Of a stretch of DNA of 63,640 bases, positions 18,109 to 29,160 are shown in pieces (position 1 is the stretch's first letter; every line of letters starts with the position of its first letter). A program made the translations under genes and the position numbers. Origin of the DNA: Secundilactobacillus similis DSM 23365 = JCM 2765 (lineage in GTDB: Bacteria; Bacillota; Bacilli; Lactobacillales; Lactobacillaceae). The stretch covers positions 1-63,640 of the forward strand of contig NZ_BBAD01000007.1 in the NCBI RefSeq assembly GCF_001311075.1. The letters are read 5' to 3'. A model generated the notes under the pieces. That model made no database searches. It was not told where the DNA came from and saw nothing but the letters and a program-made list of their open reading frames with translations.

Positions 18109-21100
18109 TTAATGCATGACTTGAACTTGGTGCTTATCAGCAGTGACGTAAGTGCCGTTGCTGAGTTGAAGGCGAACGTGCTGGCCGTCTTTAACGATTC
18201 GTTTAACGGACAGTTTAGCCTTAGCGTTGTAGTGGGATGCCTTCTTGCTGAGCCCCTTATCGCGGAAGCTGTTAAGGCCCTTAGGTGCGATGACCTTAAC
18301 GCGGGTAACCTTGCTGGTGTACTCAGTTGCCGTGACGAGTCGCTTGTTGGTAGTGATGTAACCCACCTTGTTGAAGGTCTTAGATTTACGGTTCAAATCC
18401 TTCACCTTGTAACGGTAGCCATCCTTGGTGTGAACCCGGTTCAGCAAGCTAAAGCGTGGCCAAAGGTTTTGCTTAGCAGCCTTAAACCAGCGGTGAAGCG
18501 TGGACTTCGTGAAGTGGGTGGACTTGTAGAAGCCGAGTTTGCCGGTGGCGTAGAGGTGCTTGGCCTTTTTACTTGGCGTTGGTTTAACTTGATGGCCGTG
18601 ATTTGGTTTTTCGGGTACGGGTGTTGGCGTTTGATTGTTATCAGGTTGGCTTGGTTTTTGATCTGGTTTGTTTGTGGCGTTGTTATTGTTGCTACCACCG
18701 TTTTGAGTACCAGATTGGTTACCGTTATTGCTGTTGCCATGGTTACCTGATCCATTACCGTTATTGTCGGTTGAATGGTCGTTGTTGGTTTCGTTGAATA
18801 GGTCGACTAGAATTTCTTGGCCAGTCTGAGTACCGATCATTGCTTGGTTGATTGTTGCTGGCCTGTTACCATTTTTAAAGTTCAAGGTGACGAAACCATT
18901 CTTAGAAGATGGTTGTTCATCAAAGCTAAGTGTAAGCGTTAATACACCGTTTTTAACGCTTTGACGAAGAATTTTAGTACCACTGTTAGCTGGTAATTTA
19001 ACATCAGTTAAAGTACGACCAGCTAAGTTAATTCGCATATCGGCAGTTCGTACAAGGTGTTTTAAATTACCAAGCTTTAAGTCAGCGTGGTTACCTTTTT
19101 GAGTTAAGGTAATTGCTTCGACGTCCCGGTGCTTTTTACTTAAGTCAGTTTGATCAAGAAAGGCGGATTTATCAAATACCTTACCGGTCATTGAAGCTGG
19201 TTGCTCAGCTTGGAGTGCGTGTAAAATAAGCGGGCTAATATCGGCGTTACTACCGCCTTTGAGACGACGGCCATTGTCAATAGTTTCGCCGCCAAGTGCC
19301 ATGAAGATGTTGGTGTTTGATTCGGTAGTATCTTGACCGTGGTCCCGAGAAACACCACCATGGTCGGCATTGGCGATAACCAGCGTGTCATGAATATGGC
19401 CAGTCGCAATCAACTTATCCATAATGCCTTTAAAGAGACCGTCATAGGCGGCGTATTCATGCCAGTACTTATCATTGTAAAAACCAGTACCGTGACCAGT
19501 GTGATCCATGTAATCGGTTTGAACATAAGTCAGTGCAGTATTATCAAACTCGGCTTGGCCGATGTAGTCGGCTACATCCTTGAATGAATGCTTCAAGACG
19601 GAATACTTCGATGTTACCGCTGCGTCAGGTTCAACGATTCCGTTGATTAATGGTCCCCATTCAGAAAAAACCATCTTGGATTGGTTGGGGTTGTCAGCCT
19701 GAAGCGCCTTGAAGACGGATGGGTATTTTGGCGTTGCTTTATCAAGGTCAGAGAAGTAACTGTTACCGGCAATGCTGTTGGTAATTGATAGTCTTTGTCC
19801 ATTGCGCCCCAAGTTACACCATGTAACATGGACGTGTAGTTTTGGGCGGAAATGGAAGGTACAACTGCATGAGCAGTCGTACTCATTGCAAATTGTTTGT
19901 TGAAGAGATCCATTGTGTACGTGTTTTCACGCTTTGCAAGGGTCTCGGCGTCAGTTTTCCAAACAGGATGGTGATCATTGTCTGGAGCGTAGTACATTCC
20001 TTTAGGGTCCCAAGGGTTCCCACCGCCATCGGTTGTTAAGACAATGACGTGTTTGTAAGGATGGATGACAGCTTCCTGCGCAACTGCTGCTTTTTTATCA
20101 GCGGGTGCAAGTGCAATGTCTCCGGCACCAACAATACCATCGCCGTTGTAGTCGGCAGATTTTGAGCCGTGAATCGTAATGTTTTGGTCACCGTCAATCT
20201 TTAGCTTAGGTGATTGAACCGGCGTGTTATTGATGGAAAACTCAGTCTTACCGAAGCTAATTTTGGTTTTGCTTGTAGTACCAGATGCTACTGGTTTAGC
20301 TCTGAGTTGAATTTTAGCTAATCGAGTTTGACCGTAGTTTTTAAAATCGTTACCGGACATTGGTCCCATTGAACGAACTCGAATGACCCCTGGACCAGCA
20401 GGAAGTGCAATGGTACCAGAGTGTGATTGAGTTGCACCAACGTAATCGAAACGTTCGGGATCATAATGAATTTCGTAGGTAGCATGGTTAATATCACCAG
20501 ATTCCAACTGACGGCTGTGAACGTTAAATTCATAAATGTGTCCTGCAACAACATCGCTAGCACCTAATAATCGCGCTTCCATTGATTGTTCAACAATAGG
20601 AGTGGGTGCAACGTTGACCTGAGCGTTATCGTTTAAGGCCTTAATCTCGTCACTTGAAAGTGCGTGGTCGTAAACTCGAGCCGTTTTAATTTCTCCAGTC
20701 ATGAAGGATTCGGCTTTAAAGTTATCGGCACTATCGCCACCAAGAACAAAGTGGTTGATGTTAGTTCCCGTTGCTAATTTTAACTTACCAGCAGGAACGG
20801 GAATTGTACTAACCAAACTACCATTTAGATAAAGCTTAACGGCTTTACCTGCTTTATCGATGACCCCGACAGCATGGACCCACTTGCCGGGTTGTAGTGC
20901 AGCATGTGGTTGTCTGTAACCGCCGTCAACGTGGGCGAAGAAAGTCACTTGACCGTTTACGGTACCTAAGCCGAAACCACCGCTGTTTTGGTTAGACAAG
21001 ATATCATGTTCACCAGAGGTGCTGGCTTTAGGATCATAACGGAAAAAGGCTTCGATTGCCATGCCGTCGCTAAGTTTGGTGTATTGATCCTTATCAACGG

Positions 21101-21395
21101 GCAGACTGTAAGCTGATTTACCATCTAACTTAATGACCTTTTGATCACCCTTTAAACCCGTTGCCGTAGCAATGGTTGGAGTACCAATGGTGTTGATGGT
21201 TTTGAATTGCTGTGCCTGATCGGTTAATTTACCGTTAGACAACTGCAAGTCGGAAAATGCTTTAGGCAGGCTAACTTGGCGAGCTGTTTGCGTGATGCTT
21301 GGGGTGGTAGTACTAGCATTAACCGCAGCCGGTACAGCAACGGACAACAAGGTGGCGGAACAGAGTAAGGCACTTGCGATAACTCTTGGTTTCAC
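18109..21395 (-). CDS. Exported AlkP-superfamily phosphodiesterase with LamG-like, dockerin-like and DUF5776 parts (frame break near 19795)
   Basis: About 1,095 residues. Order: signal peptide (1-28, ending AVNA); a LamG/concanavalin-like domain (about 40-260, FFRYDPKASTSGEHDI, KLYLNGSLV); a cohesin-like beta domain (270-410, YEIHYDPERFDYVGA); a calcium-binding dockerin-like loop DYNGDGIVGAGDIA; an AlkP-type catalytic domain (VIVLTTDGGGNPW, nucleophile region SISAQNYTSMLHG, then QTDYMDHTGHG and NADHGGVSRDHG); a low-complexity Asn/Gly/Gln/Pro linker; and a C-terminal DUF5776 wall-binding region (LGFYKSTHFTKS, VGYITTNKR). Restoring one A at about 19795 joins the frames (DYQITNSIAG). Likely a wall-associated extracellular phosphodiesterase or phosphatase; substrate unknown. 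Confidence 0.85.
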
Positions 21396-21878
21396 TATTA
21401 ATCACTCCAGATATCAGATTTAGATGGGTGGGTGAGCAGACAAAAACGATCAATTAGTGACAGTGCATAGGCGAACAACTTAATTTTTTATGATTAGAAT
21501 TTGTAAGTTGACTATGCAGTTGCCGTAATTGGTCGAATTCACGTTGCTTAACCTCAACTAAGAGTGTAGCAAGTGGATGTAAAGGTTCGTTGTTGGTTGT
21601 GTAAAAGATATGTATCTATTACTTAAACGTTATGAAATTTTGTAGAAAGTGATTTAATTTTGTGATAATTGATAATCAAACTAAGTTATAAAAGTGAATG
21701 AATATCTTAGAATTAGTGGGTAAATACAATGTCGAATTACGCCAATTAAAATTAACCGCCTATAAACGTTGTTATATCAAGGATAATCAACGCTTGAAAC
21801 ATGAATGATTCGGTGAATCAATGCATAAAAATTAACGTCTTTCTTCCTATTATATAGTGTTTACAAAGCAACATGAAA
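21396..21878. other. Intergenic region, AT-rich, no supported gene
   Basis: About 480 bases upstream of the exported AlkP protein and downstream of the ICL-like gene. It must hold the promoter for the minus-strand surface gene. A 36-codon plus-strand frame (21698-21808, ending DNQRLKHE) has no ribosome site and is not accepted. I see no RNA gene or repeat. Confidence 0.5.
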
Positions 21879-21914
21879 AAGTCCCCGCTAGCATGATTGC
21901 TAGTGAGGACTTCT
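21879..21914 (-). terminator. Terminator of the ICL/PEPM-like gene
   Basis: On the minus strand AAGTCCTCACTAGCA pairs with TGCTAGCGGGGACTT and a T run follows. Confidence 0.8.
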
Positions 21915-21926
21915 AATGATTTAAAT

Positions 21927-22631
21927 TTAGTTACCCATGTAAATCCGAGTAATTACCGATTCACCAGTTTTTTGAATCCACTGGTTTGAGGCAATCATGG
22001 GGTGGTAAGTATCCAAGATGAAGGCGGGTTCCAATGATTGGGCGGTCCCGAAGTTCAGTTGGTTATTATCGATGCACAGGCCAATATCGGTGGATTTGGC
22101 AAGCAACGGTGCAACGGCGGTTAAAGCTTTGATGTTCAGTTGGCTCAGGGTGATGGCGTCAATGTTGGCAGTCCGGGCGATCTTGATGCGTTCTTGGATG
22201 CCCTTCAAGCCGTAAGTTTCAAAACCACTGAGGTTGATCATGAGTTCGATGTCGGTGCCAGCTAAGCGTTTACTCACCTGCTTCAACAGTTTGTTGAAGT
22301 TAAGGGTGGTGTAGGGGTGACCCTCTGCATCGAAGTCGTTAATGATGATCGTGTCAGCACCGTTGTCTGCCAAGGTTGCGGCAGTGTCGGCGATGCTGGT
22401 TGCGTCAGTAAAGGTGGGTGCTGCTTCAGCCAATAACTTGACATCAGTAGTGGTCCTCATGCACTTAAGATACTGGGCATATTCGGGTAGGCTGAGCGCT
22501 TCATCAGTGTTGGGGCCTAATAATTGAGCAGCCACGGAGTTTTGGTCTAAGTAGAGTGAATCAAACCCTTGGGATTCAAAATATTTTGCCATTGGTGCAT
22601 TAGCGGTTGCTAGGATAATACTAGATGTCAT
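21927..22631 (-). CDS. ICL/PEP-mutase superfamily-like TIM-barrel protein with altered active site
   Basis: A 234-residue protein resembling isocitrate lyase/phosphoenolpyruvate mutase barrels: MAKYFESQGFDSLYLD matches the first alpha/beta unit and GLKGIQERIKIARTANIDAI matches the family's GLDEAIERAKAYAEAGADAI pattern. The metal-binding DADTG(Y)G motif expected after the third strand is replaced by AEAAPTFTD, so classical C-C lyase or phosphomutase chemistry is unlikely. ATG at 22631 follows GAAAGGAATG with correct spacing; an upstream in-frame start at 22697 would fall inside the T-box terminator. It is controlled by a T-box that I read as valine-specific and diverges from ilvB, pointing to branched-chain metabolism (inference). 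Function unknown. Confidence 0.75.
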   Translation of the reverse strand: MTSSIILATANAPMAKYFESQGFDSLYLDQNSVAAQLLGPNTDEALSLPEYAQYLKCMRTTTDVKLLAEAAPTFTDATSIADTAATLADNGADTIIINDFDAEGHPYTTLNFNKLLKQVSKRLAGTDIELMINLSGFETYGLKGIQERIKIARTANIDAITLSQLNIKALTAVAPLLAKSTDIGLCIDNNQLNFGTAQSLEPAFILDTYHPMIASNQWIQKTGESVITRIYMGN

Positions 22632-22697
22632 TGATATCATTCCTTTCAAAGAATTAAGTGAGTTATCGGCTGTGGTGGTGACGTTTGAGAACAACAA

Positions 22698-22960
22698 GAA
22701 AGCGCCCTTTGAAGAAGCGAGTTCTTCAAAGGGCGCTTTTAACGCGGTACCACCTTTATTTTACAGTTATTAATTGACTGTCTTATCTGATACGCGGTTG
22801 CGTACCAGCTGGGATAATGGCCAGAGCCAGAAATCAAGTTGCCGTGGAGCTACTTTCATCGTTGGGTTGGATTCCGTTTCAGCTTACCGGAACTCTCTGA
22901 GCCGAACCTGCGCGATTACTTTTTCCACGTTGAATTTCTTAATCGTGTTCTCATTTCTGT
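22698..22960 (-). promoter_or_regulatory. T-box leader, apparent valine (GTA) specifier
   Basis: On the minus strand: lower helix CGTGGA/TCCACG, loop AAAAGTAATCG opposite GATGAA-A-GTA-G, antiterminator AGGTGGTACCGCG (22742-22754), and a strong terminator GCGCCCTTTGAAGAA ... TTCTTCAAAGGGCGC then T-rich (22699-22740). Using the same GAA-N-codon-purine offset as the Ile T-box, the codon is GTA (22851-22853). The third base is not the usual C, so specificity is less certain. A -10 TATATT lies at 22963-22968. Confidence 0.82.
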
Positions 22961-23247
22961 TTAATATAGCACAGTTTATCACAAAAGGATAGGGGTAAAG
23001 CAAATTTAAATTTAGATTAGAGAAGCTTAAAGCGTTCGGATGTATTAATAGGAAGTTTTTGTATATTAATAGTTATTTTAGCGGGGATTTTATTGATGAT
23101 CAAATTAGTGGTCATTAACGGATTAACCGATAGTGCTGGTATCAAGGCTATCCTGAATTAAAAAAGTTAAAATATTTTCACCGGCGTTATTAAGTAGTAT
23201 AAAAAAATAAAATGCATAACTAAATTAAAAAAACATTAGATTTCGTG

Positions 23248-23275
23248 TTGACAATTCTCGCGGAGATGTTAAAGT
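23248..23275 (+). promoter_or_regulatory. Probable promoter of ilvB-ilvC
   Basis: TTGACA at 23248 with a weak AT-rich -10 (AAAGTAAT) about 17 bases later; an approximately 130-base leader follows, containing a TAATCT ... AGATTA hairpin (23322-23356) just before the ribosome site. No T-box motif and no leader peptide could be seen in this leader. Confidence 0.55.
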
Positions 23276-23385
23276 AATACACATCACGAAGCACATAGCA
23301 CAAACGCAACACCAACAAGTTAATCTAATTTTCATTTTCGTTTCGTGAGATTAGGTTTGATATCTCGAAAGGATGTGAATCAATA

Positions 23386-25067
23386 TTGTGTGCAAATAAA
23401 GTTGAATCAGGGCCGCGATCCTTGTCGATAGTTTAAAGCAACAAGGCGTAGACAGAATTTTCGGTTATCCAGGTGGCGTTATTTTAGGATTATTCGATGC
23501 CATGTACGATGACGATTTCAACTGTATCCTCGTTCGTCACGAACAGGGCGCAACACATGCAGCTGAGGGCTACGCTAAAGCAACTGGTAAGACGGGTGCC
23601 GTTATCGTCACAAGTGGTCCAGGTGCTAGTAACACAATCACCGGTATCGCTGATGCCATGATGGATTCCGTACCATTAGTTGTTTTCACTGGCCAAGTTG
23701 GACACGCCGTTTTAGGCACTGAAGCTTTCCAGGAACTTGACATCATCGGCGTTTCAAAGCCAATCGTTAAAGCCAACTTCCAACCTAAGAACGCTGCTGA
23801 ATTACAACAAACGATCAAGCGCGCCTTTGAAATCGCACAAGAAGGTCGTAAAGGACCAGTATTGATCGACTTACCGAAGGATGTTCTTGGTGGTGAAGCA
23901 ACATTTGATCCAGATGCGAAGGCGCAGCCAGAAGCAAAGGGTCAAGACTTCTCAACTGAAACGCTTGAAGCCGGATTGAAAGCTTTAAGTCAAGCCAAGA
24001 AGCCAATTGCAATCGCCGGTGGCGGGATCACATTATCAGAAGCAACCGACGAATTCAATGAGTTTATACATAAATGGCAATTACCAACCGTTTCAACCTT
24101 ACTAGGATTAGGGAACGTGAAAGATGACGATCCATTATTCTTAGGCATGGGTGGTCATCACGGGACCTACGCATCAAACATGGCGTTAGCCGAAACCGAC
24201 TTTATCGTCAACATCGGTTCTCGATTCGATGATCGGTTAGTCCCAACTCCAGCAGGCTACACGGACGGCAAGACAATTCTACATATTGACATTGATACGA
24301 AAGAATTAAACAAGACGTTCGAAACCAAGTTTGCGGTAAATGCAGACGCTAAGGCCGCTTTAAAAGCTATCTTAGCAAGCGATACCCAACCTGGTGACAC
24401 TTCTGAATGGCGCAAGACTACCGCCGAATGGCGGGGCACGAAGCCTGATCGGGCAAAGGGTGCAGATCAACCTGATACCTTTGATCCAGAAGAAGTAATT
24501 GCTGCCGCTGGTCGGGCAACGAACGGTGACGCAACCGTTGTTACCGACGTTGGCCAACACCAAATGTGGGCCGCTCACGCTTATCAATTTAACCGACCAC
24601 GTCAAATCATCACTTCTGGCGGATTTGGGACAATGGGGTATGGCTTACCAGCCGCTTTAGGAGCTAAGTTAGCTCGACCTGACAAGGAAACGATCTTATT
24701 CGTTGGTGATGGTGGCTTCCAGATGACGAGTGAAGAACTCGAAGTTGCTGCTACCGAAGACATTAACATTAAGATCTTCTTGTTAAACAACAACGTGTTA
24801 GGCATGATTCGGCAATGGCAAGGCGCCTTCTTCGGTCAACACTATTACCGGTCAGAATTCCATCAACAACCAGATTTTGAGAAGTTAATGGAAGCGTACG
24901 GCTTAAAGTACCGCAAGTTATCTAAGGATGAAGACTTGGATGCTCAAATGAAGGACATTTTTGCGGATCCAGCAACGACTTTAATTGAAGTCCCAGTTTC
25001 AGACGCAGAACAAGCCTACCCATGGGTTACCCCAGGTCACAAGAACAACGAAATGATCGGCATGTAA
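23386..25067 (+). CDS. ilvB: Acetolactate synthase large (catalytic) subunit (frame break near 23412)
   Basis: ThDP- and FAD-dependent enzyme joining pyruvate with pyruvate or 2-oxobutanoate, first common step of valine/leucine/isoleucine synthesis. 561 residues when restored. TTG start at 23386 after GGATGTG; the N terminus reads MCANKVESGAAILVDSLKQQG then VDRIFGYPGG once one G is added at about 23412. The ThDP glutamate lies in VRHEQGATHAAEG, and the ThDP/Mg motif GDGGFQMTSEEL...NNN is near residue 440. TIGFETPM-like internal regions match biosynthetic ALS, not catabolic AlsS. No small-subunit gene follows. Confidence 0.92.
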
Positions 25068-25080
25068 CTACCCGCTCACA

Positions 25081-25138
25081 CTTTAAGGAGGTGAGGCGTA
25101 TAAGGTCACAGGAACGTTCATATAACAGCGGTTGTTAA
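25081..25138 (+). other. Vestigial start of an acetolactate synthase small-subunit gene?
   Basis: After ilvB comes a strong AAGGAGGTGAGGCGTATAAGG. The stretch can be read as a ribosome site followed by V/M-R-R-I, the typical first residues of IlvN/IlvH, but the frame stops after 15 codons and only 125 bases separate ilvB from ilvC. This may be the scar of a deleted ilvN. Speculative. Confidence 0.35.
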
Positions 25139-26211
<1,073 letters not shown>

Positions 26212-26245
26212 TCTAATTCCTTTCGCGAGTTAATTAGATTAATAA

Positions 26246-26299
26246 AAGAGAGATTCGAATTCGAACCCAGAGAGGTTTGGGTTGGGGTCTCTTTTTTTA
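26246..26299 (+). terminator. Terminator of ilvB-ilvC
   Basis: AGAGA ... AACCCA-GAGAGG-TTTGGGTT ... TCTCT hairpin followed by seven T. Confidence 0.75.
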
Positions 26300-26300
26300 G

Positions 26301-26415
26301 AGTGCGAAATAGGGCGCCCAGAGACCGGAGCATAAGTGCTTCCGCTAAAAGCCCTAGGGCGTTGGGGCTTTTAGGCGGAAGGCACTTATGTGCAGGTCTT
26401 TGCCCTATTTCGCAC
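26301..26415 (+). repeat. Long-hairpin family member a
   Basis: Begins right after the ilvC terminator T-run. Outer arms GTGCGAAATAGGGC / GCCCTATTTCGCAC are perfect; inner arms GCATAAGTGC-TTCCGC-TAAAAGCCC / GGGCTTTTAGGCGGAAGGCACTTATG nearly so. Unpaired tags GGAGC, GTGCA and CACGTTTCGGC are shared with the other copies. Confidence 0.8.
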
Positions 26416-26531
26416 GTTTCGGCGCGGAGGCCAGAAGGCACTTAAGTGGGCAAACTTCACAATGAAAACTGAATCCCAAGAAGTCAAAGCCAACCAAGCG
26501 CCGAAAACAACGTAATAGCAAAGCGCGTTGC
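26412..26531. repeat. Direct repeat copy 1 (about 125 bp; further copies at 26612 and 32061)
   Basis: Runs from CACGTTTCGGCGCGGAGGCC to AAGCGCCGAAAACAACGTA; the GGCGC/GCGCC ends can pair. The same block follows hairpin copies at 26612-26737 and 32061-32190. Confidence 0.7.
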
Positions 26532-26542
26532 CGGTACCACCT

Positions 26543-26737
26543 TGTGTAAGCGAACGGCCCGGGTCTGGCTTTTGGGTGGGACGCCCTTAGGTGCAACTCT
26601 CAGTTTTATTTCGCACGTTTCGGCGCGGAGGCCAGAAGAAGCTTAAGGCAGACAAACTTCACAGTGGAAGCTGAACCCCAAGAACGCAGAGCCAACCAAG
26701 CGCCGAAAACAAAGTAACAGCAAAGCACGTCGCCAGC
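26543..26737. repeat. Degenerate hairpin half plus direct repeat copy 2
   Basis: 26543-26616 carries only the 3' half of a hairpin (GACGCCCTTAGGTGCAACTC ... TTTCGCAC); 26612-26737 is a second copy of the 125-bp block. The rest of the 26212-26869 gap holds nothing else I can support. Confidence 0.6.
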
Positions 26738-26869
26738 ATCACACAACGTACTCTAAAAAGCTAAAACTAGTTCCTCCAAAATAAAAGCACGACTAGTACA
26801 AACCATTCCCGCCATCCAACTACGACGGGAATCCTACATAACTAACTCATTATCGAAAGAGGTGCTCCA

Positions 26870-27666
26870 ATGGAACGAATCCTAAAATTTGACGACGTCT
26901 CCGTCACCCGTGGCGTTGCCCGTCAAGGCTACAAAGAAATCTTAAAGCACATCAACTGGGAAGTGAAGAAGGGTGAAAATTGGGCCATTCTAGGCTTAAT
27001 GGTGCCGGAAAGACAACCATGTTAAAGATGATTCAGGGTGATTTATGGCCAACTAGCGGTCACCTTGAAGTGTTAGGTGGCGTCTTTGGTCACGTCAACA
27101 TTCCCGAATTAAAGACTAAGGTTGGCTGGGTCAGCACGGCGCTACAGGATCAACTGCATCCTGGCGATTCAGTTGAAAGTATCGTGTTATCTGGTAAATT
27201 CGCCAGTATTGGGGTGTATCAAGAAGTTACTCAGGCCGACATCGATGAAGCGCGGCAGGTGTTAACTGACATGGGTGGCGCTAAGCTGTTAGGGCGCCCA
27301 TACGCCATCCTCTCGCAAGGGGAACGCCAATTGATTTTGATTGCGCGGGCAATGATGGCCCATCCGCAACTATTGATCTTGGACGAACCATGCAACGGCC
27401 TCGACTTATTTGCGCGCGAAGAATTACTAAAACGAGTGGCCCAAATCGCCGAAATGCCGGATCATCCAGCATTATTAATGGTCTCGCACTACACAGAAGA
27501 AATGCTCCCATGCTTCCAAAACGTGCTGTTACTTCGGCATGGCGAAATCATCAATCAGGGTGCGCGACATGATATTTTAAACGAAAAGACGCTCTCTGAC
27601 TTTTATCAAAAGCCGATTCAAACGGTAACGATGCAGGGAGATCGGTTGGCGGTGTATCCAAAGTAG
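26870..27666 (+). CDS. ABC transporter ATP-binding protein, YlmA/PhrA-like (frame break near 26997)
   Basis: A stand-alone ATPase of about 265 residues. Walker A is WAILGLNGAGKTTML once one A is added at about 26997; signature ILSQGERQLILIARA; Walker B LLILDEPCNGLD; H-loop MVSHYTEEM. The arrangement and the NGLD motif fit the YlmA/ModF-like single-domain ATPases, for which no membrane partner is encoded nearby. The role is unclear. Its TAG stop is the first base set of hairpin copy b1. Confidence 0.82.
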
Positions 27667-27950
27667 AGAGTGTGGAGAGAGGCGGTTAGGGACTGGAGCC
27701 CAAGGGACTTCCACCATAATCCCCGGGTTTTGGGGATTGTGGTGGAAGTCCCTTGGGTGCAAGCCCCTGCCTCTCGGAACACGTTTAGGCTTGGGGACAG
27801 AAACGCAGAGAGTGTGGAACAAAACGGGTTGAAAGCGGAGCCTAAGTTACTCCCGACAGAAAGGCTTGGTTTTCGGCTTTATGTCGGGAGTAACTTAGGT
27901 GCAGTTTTCAGTTTTGTGGAGCACGTTTAGGCTCGAGGACAGAAACGCAG
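27666..27950 (+). repeat. Long-hairpin family members b1 and b2 in tandem
   Basis: b1 (27666-27805) starts at the stop codon of the ABC gene with GAGAGTGTGGA; inner arms AAGGGACTTCCACCATAATCCCC pair with GGGGATTGTGGTGGAAGTCCCTT (cited in parts). b2 (27806-27950) has quite different arms, CCTAAGTTACTCCCGACA / TGTCGGGAGTAACTTAGG, yet the same unpaired tags GGAGC, GTGCA and CACGTTTAGGCT. Confidence 0.85.
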
Positions 27951-28101
27951 TGCACGGAAATATGTTAGATATAGGTCATACCATCCCAAGACGTCATCGC
28001 CAAAAAATATTTCCACCATCATCTTACTCACATCGCCTAAACTTCGCCCTCAAACACGCCAAATCAACTCACACCAATAACCGCAAACTAATACACAATA
28101 A

Positions 28102-28156
28102 AATCGCTCCATATCACCTGGCATGCACAGTCACACCAGCAATATGGGGCGGTTTT
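28102..28156 (+). terminator. Hairpin with T tail upstream of the YoaK-like gene
   Basis: AATCGCTCCATAT ... ATATGGGGCGGTTTTC. The stretch 27951-28101 contains no gene or repeat I can support. Confidence 0.5.
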
Positions 28157-28232
28157 CTTTGAGCTAAAGTATTTGTTCGCTTTCCAGATTCCTGCTACAA
28201 TAGGGCAGCATTTTGAGGGGAAGGTGATCATT

Positions 28233-28910
28233 GTGAAACAAATTGTCTGGCACGAACGCACAGCGTTTGGGGCCTTACTGACCATGGCCGCAGGTGGGCT
28301 TGATGCCTATTCCTACCTTGAGCACGGAGAAGTATTTGCTGGATTGCAAACGGGGAATTTAATTCTATTCGGTGTTCAATTAGGCCAGGGTCACTTCGCT
28401 GGCAGTGGACGTTATTTGATATCGTTGACAGCGTTCTTTATCGGGACAATTATTGTGCGCGCCCTTCAAGAACATGCGTGGTTGGGGGCGCATGATAAGA
28501 CGCGTAGGGAAACGATCGTGCTCTATGCGGCAGCGCTATTACTAGTCAGTGCGGCCATCAGCCCGTGGGTTTCTGATCAGGTCGCAACGGTGTTGTTGTC
28601 AATCGCAGCCGCTGCTGAGTTGCAGGAGTTCAGAAGGTTAAATGCAGGGCCGTTCACGCCGTTAATGATGACGGGGAACCTGCGAACACTTGCTGATAGC
28701 TTTTTCAGTGCGACGTGGCGCCATGATGCCGCGGCAAGTCAGCAATTACGACGCACTGGCACGATTATGTTAACCTTCGCAATTGGCGCTGGCTTAGTCG
28801 CATTTTTGCGTCAGTGGATGAGCGAGTTCACCGTGGTTGTGCCAGCGGTAGGGTTGTTAATCGCTTGGGGTTATCTGTTGATGACGCCAGCGGAAACGGG
28901 TGATGCGTAA
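28233..28910 (+). CDS. YoaK/DUF1275 family membrane protein
   Basis: A 225-residue integral membrane protein with about six hydrophobic segments and the family hallmarks: GGLDAYSYLEHGEVFAGLQTGN (split here: AGGLDAYSYL and FAGLQTGNLI) and, later, MMTGNLRTLADS. GTG at 28233 is preferred since GGGGAAGGTG precedes it. DUF1275 proteins are proposed transporters of unknown substrate. Monocistronic, ended by a clear terminator. Confidence 0.85.
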   Translation: MKQIVWHERTAFGALLTMAAGGLDAYSYLEHGEVFAGLQTGNLILFGVQLGQGHFAGSGRYLISLTAFFIGTIIVRALQEHAWLGAHDKTRRETIVLYAAALLLVSAAISPWVSDQVATVLLSIAAAAELQEFRRLNAGPFTPLMMTGNLRTLADSFFSATWRHDAAASQQLRRTGTIMLTFAIGAGLVAFLRQWMSEFTVVVPAVGLLIAWGYLLMTPAETGDA

Positions 28911-28961
28911 CCTACTTTGCACAGTTTGGATAGTTGCGGTCGATGATTCGACAATCATAGC

Positions 28962-28987
28962 GTCCTGGCGATTTGCCGGGACTTTTT
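28962..28987 (+). terminator. Terminator of the YoaK-like gene
   Basis: GTCCTGGC-GATTT-GCCGGGAC followed by TTTTT. Confidence 0.88.
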
Positions 28988-29160
28988 AGGTTACCAACAA
29001 CTGTACTTTCAAAACAAAACCTTCCTATTATATGTCCAATTTGATAAAGGTTATTTTACGAGGGATGCCAATGAATGTTAAGATTAAAATACAATGTGAA
29101 ATTATATCCAAAATATGCTATATTTAAGTCATTAATTGCTGTGTAGAAGGACGTGACAAT

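Noticed and set aside
21698-21808. 36-codon plus-strand frame between the exported AlkP gene and the ICL-like gene
   Set aside because: No ribosome site, no recognisable product, and AT-rich surroundings; could be a gene remnant but nothing supports it.
22018-22527. Frames opposite the ICL-like gene
   Set aside because: The minus-strand gene has the T-box, ribosome site, terminator and family pattern; the opposite frames have none.
23096-23161. 21-codon frame rich in Ile/Leu/Val (ends IKAILN) upstream of ilvB, possible leader peptide
   Set aside because: It lies upstream of the TTGACA promoter of ilvB and is not followed by an antiterminator/terminator pair.
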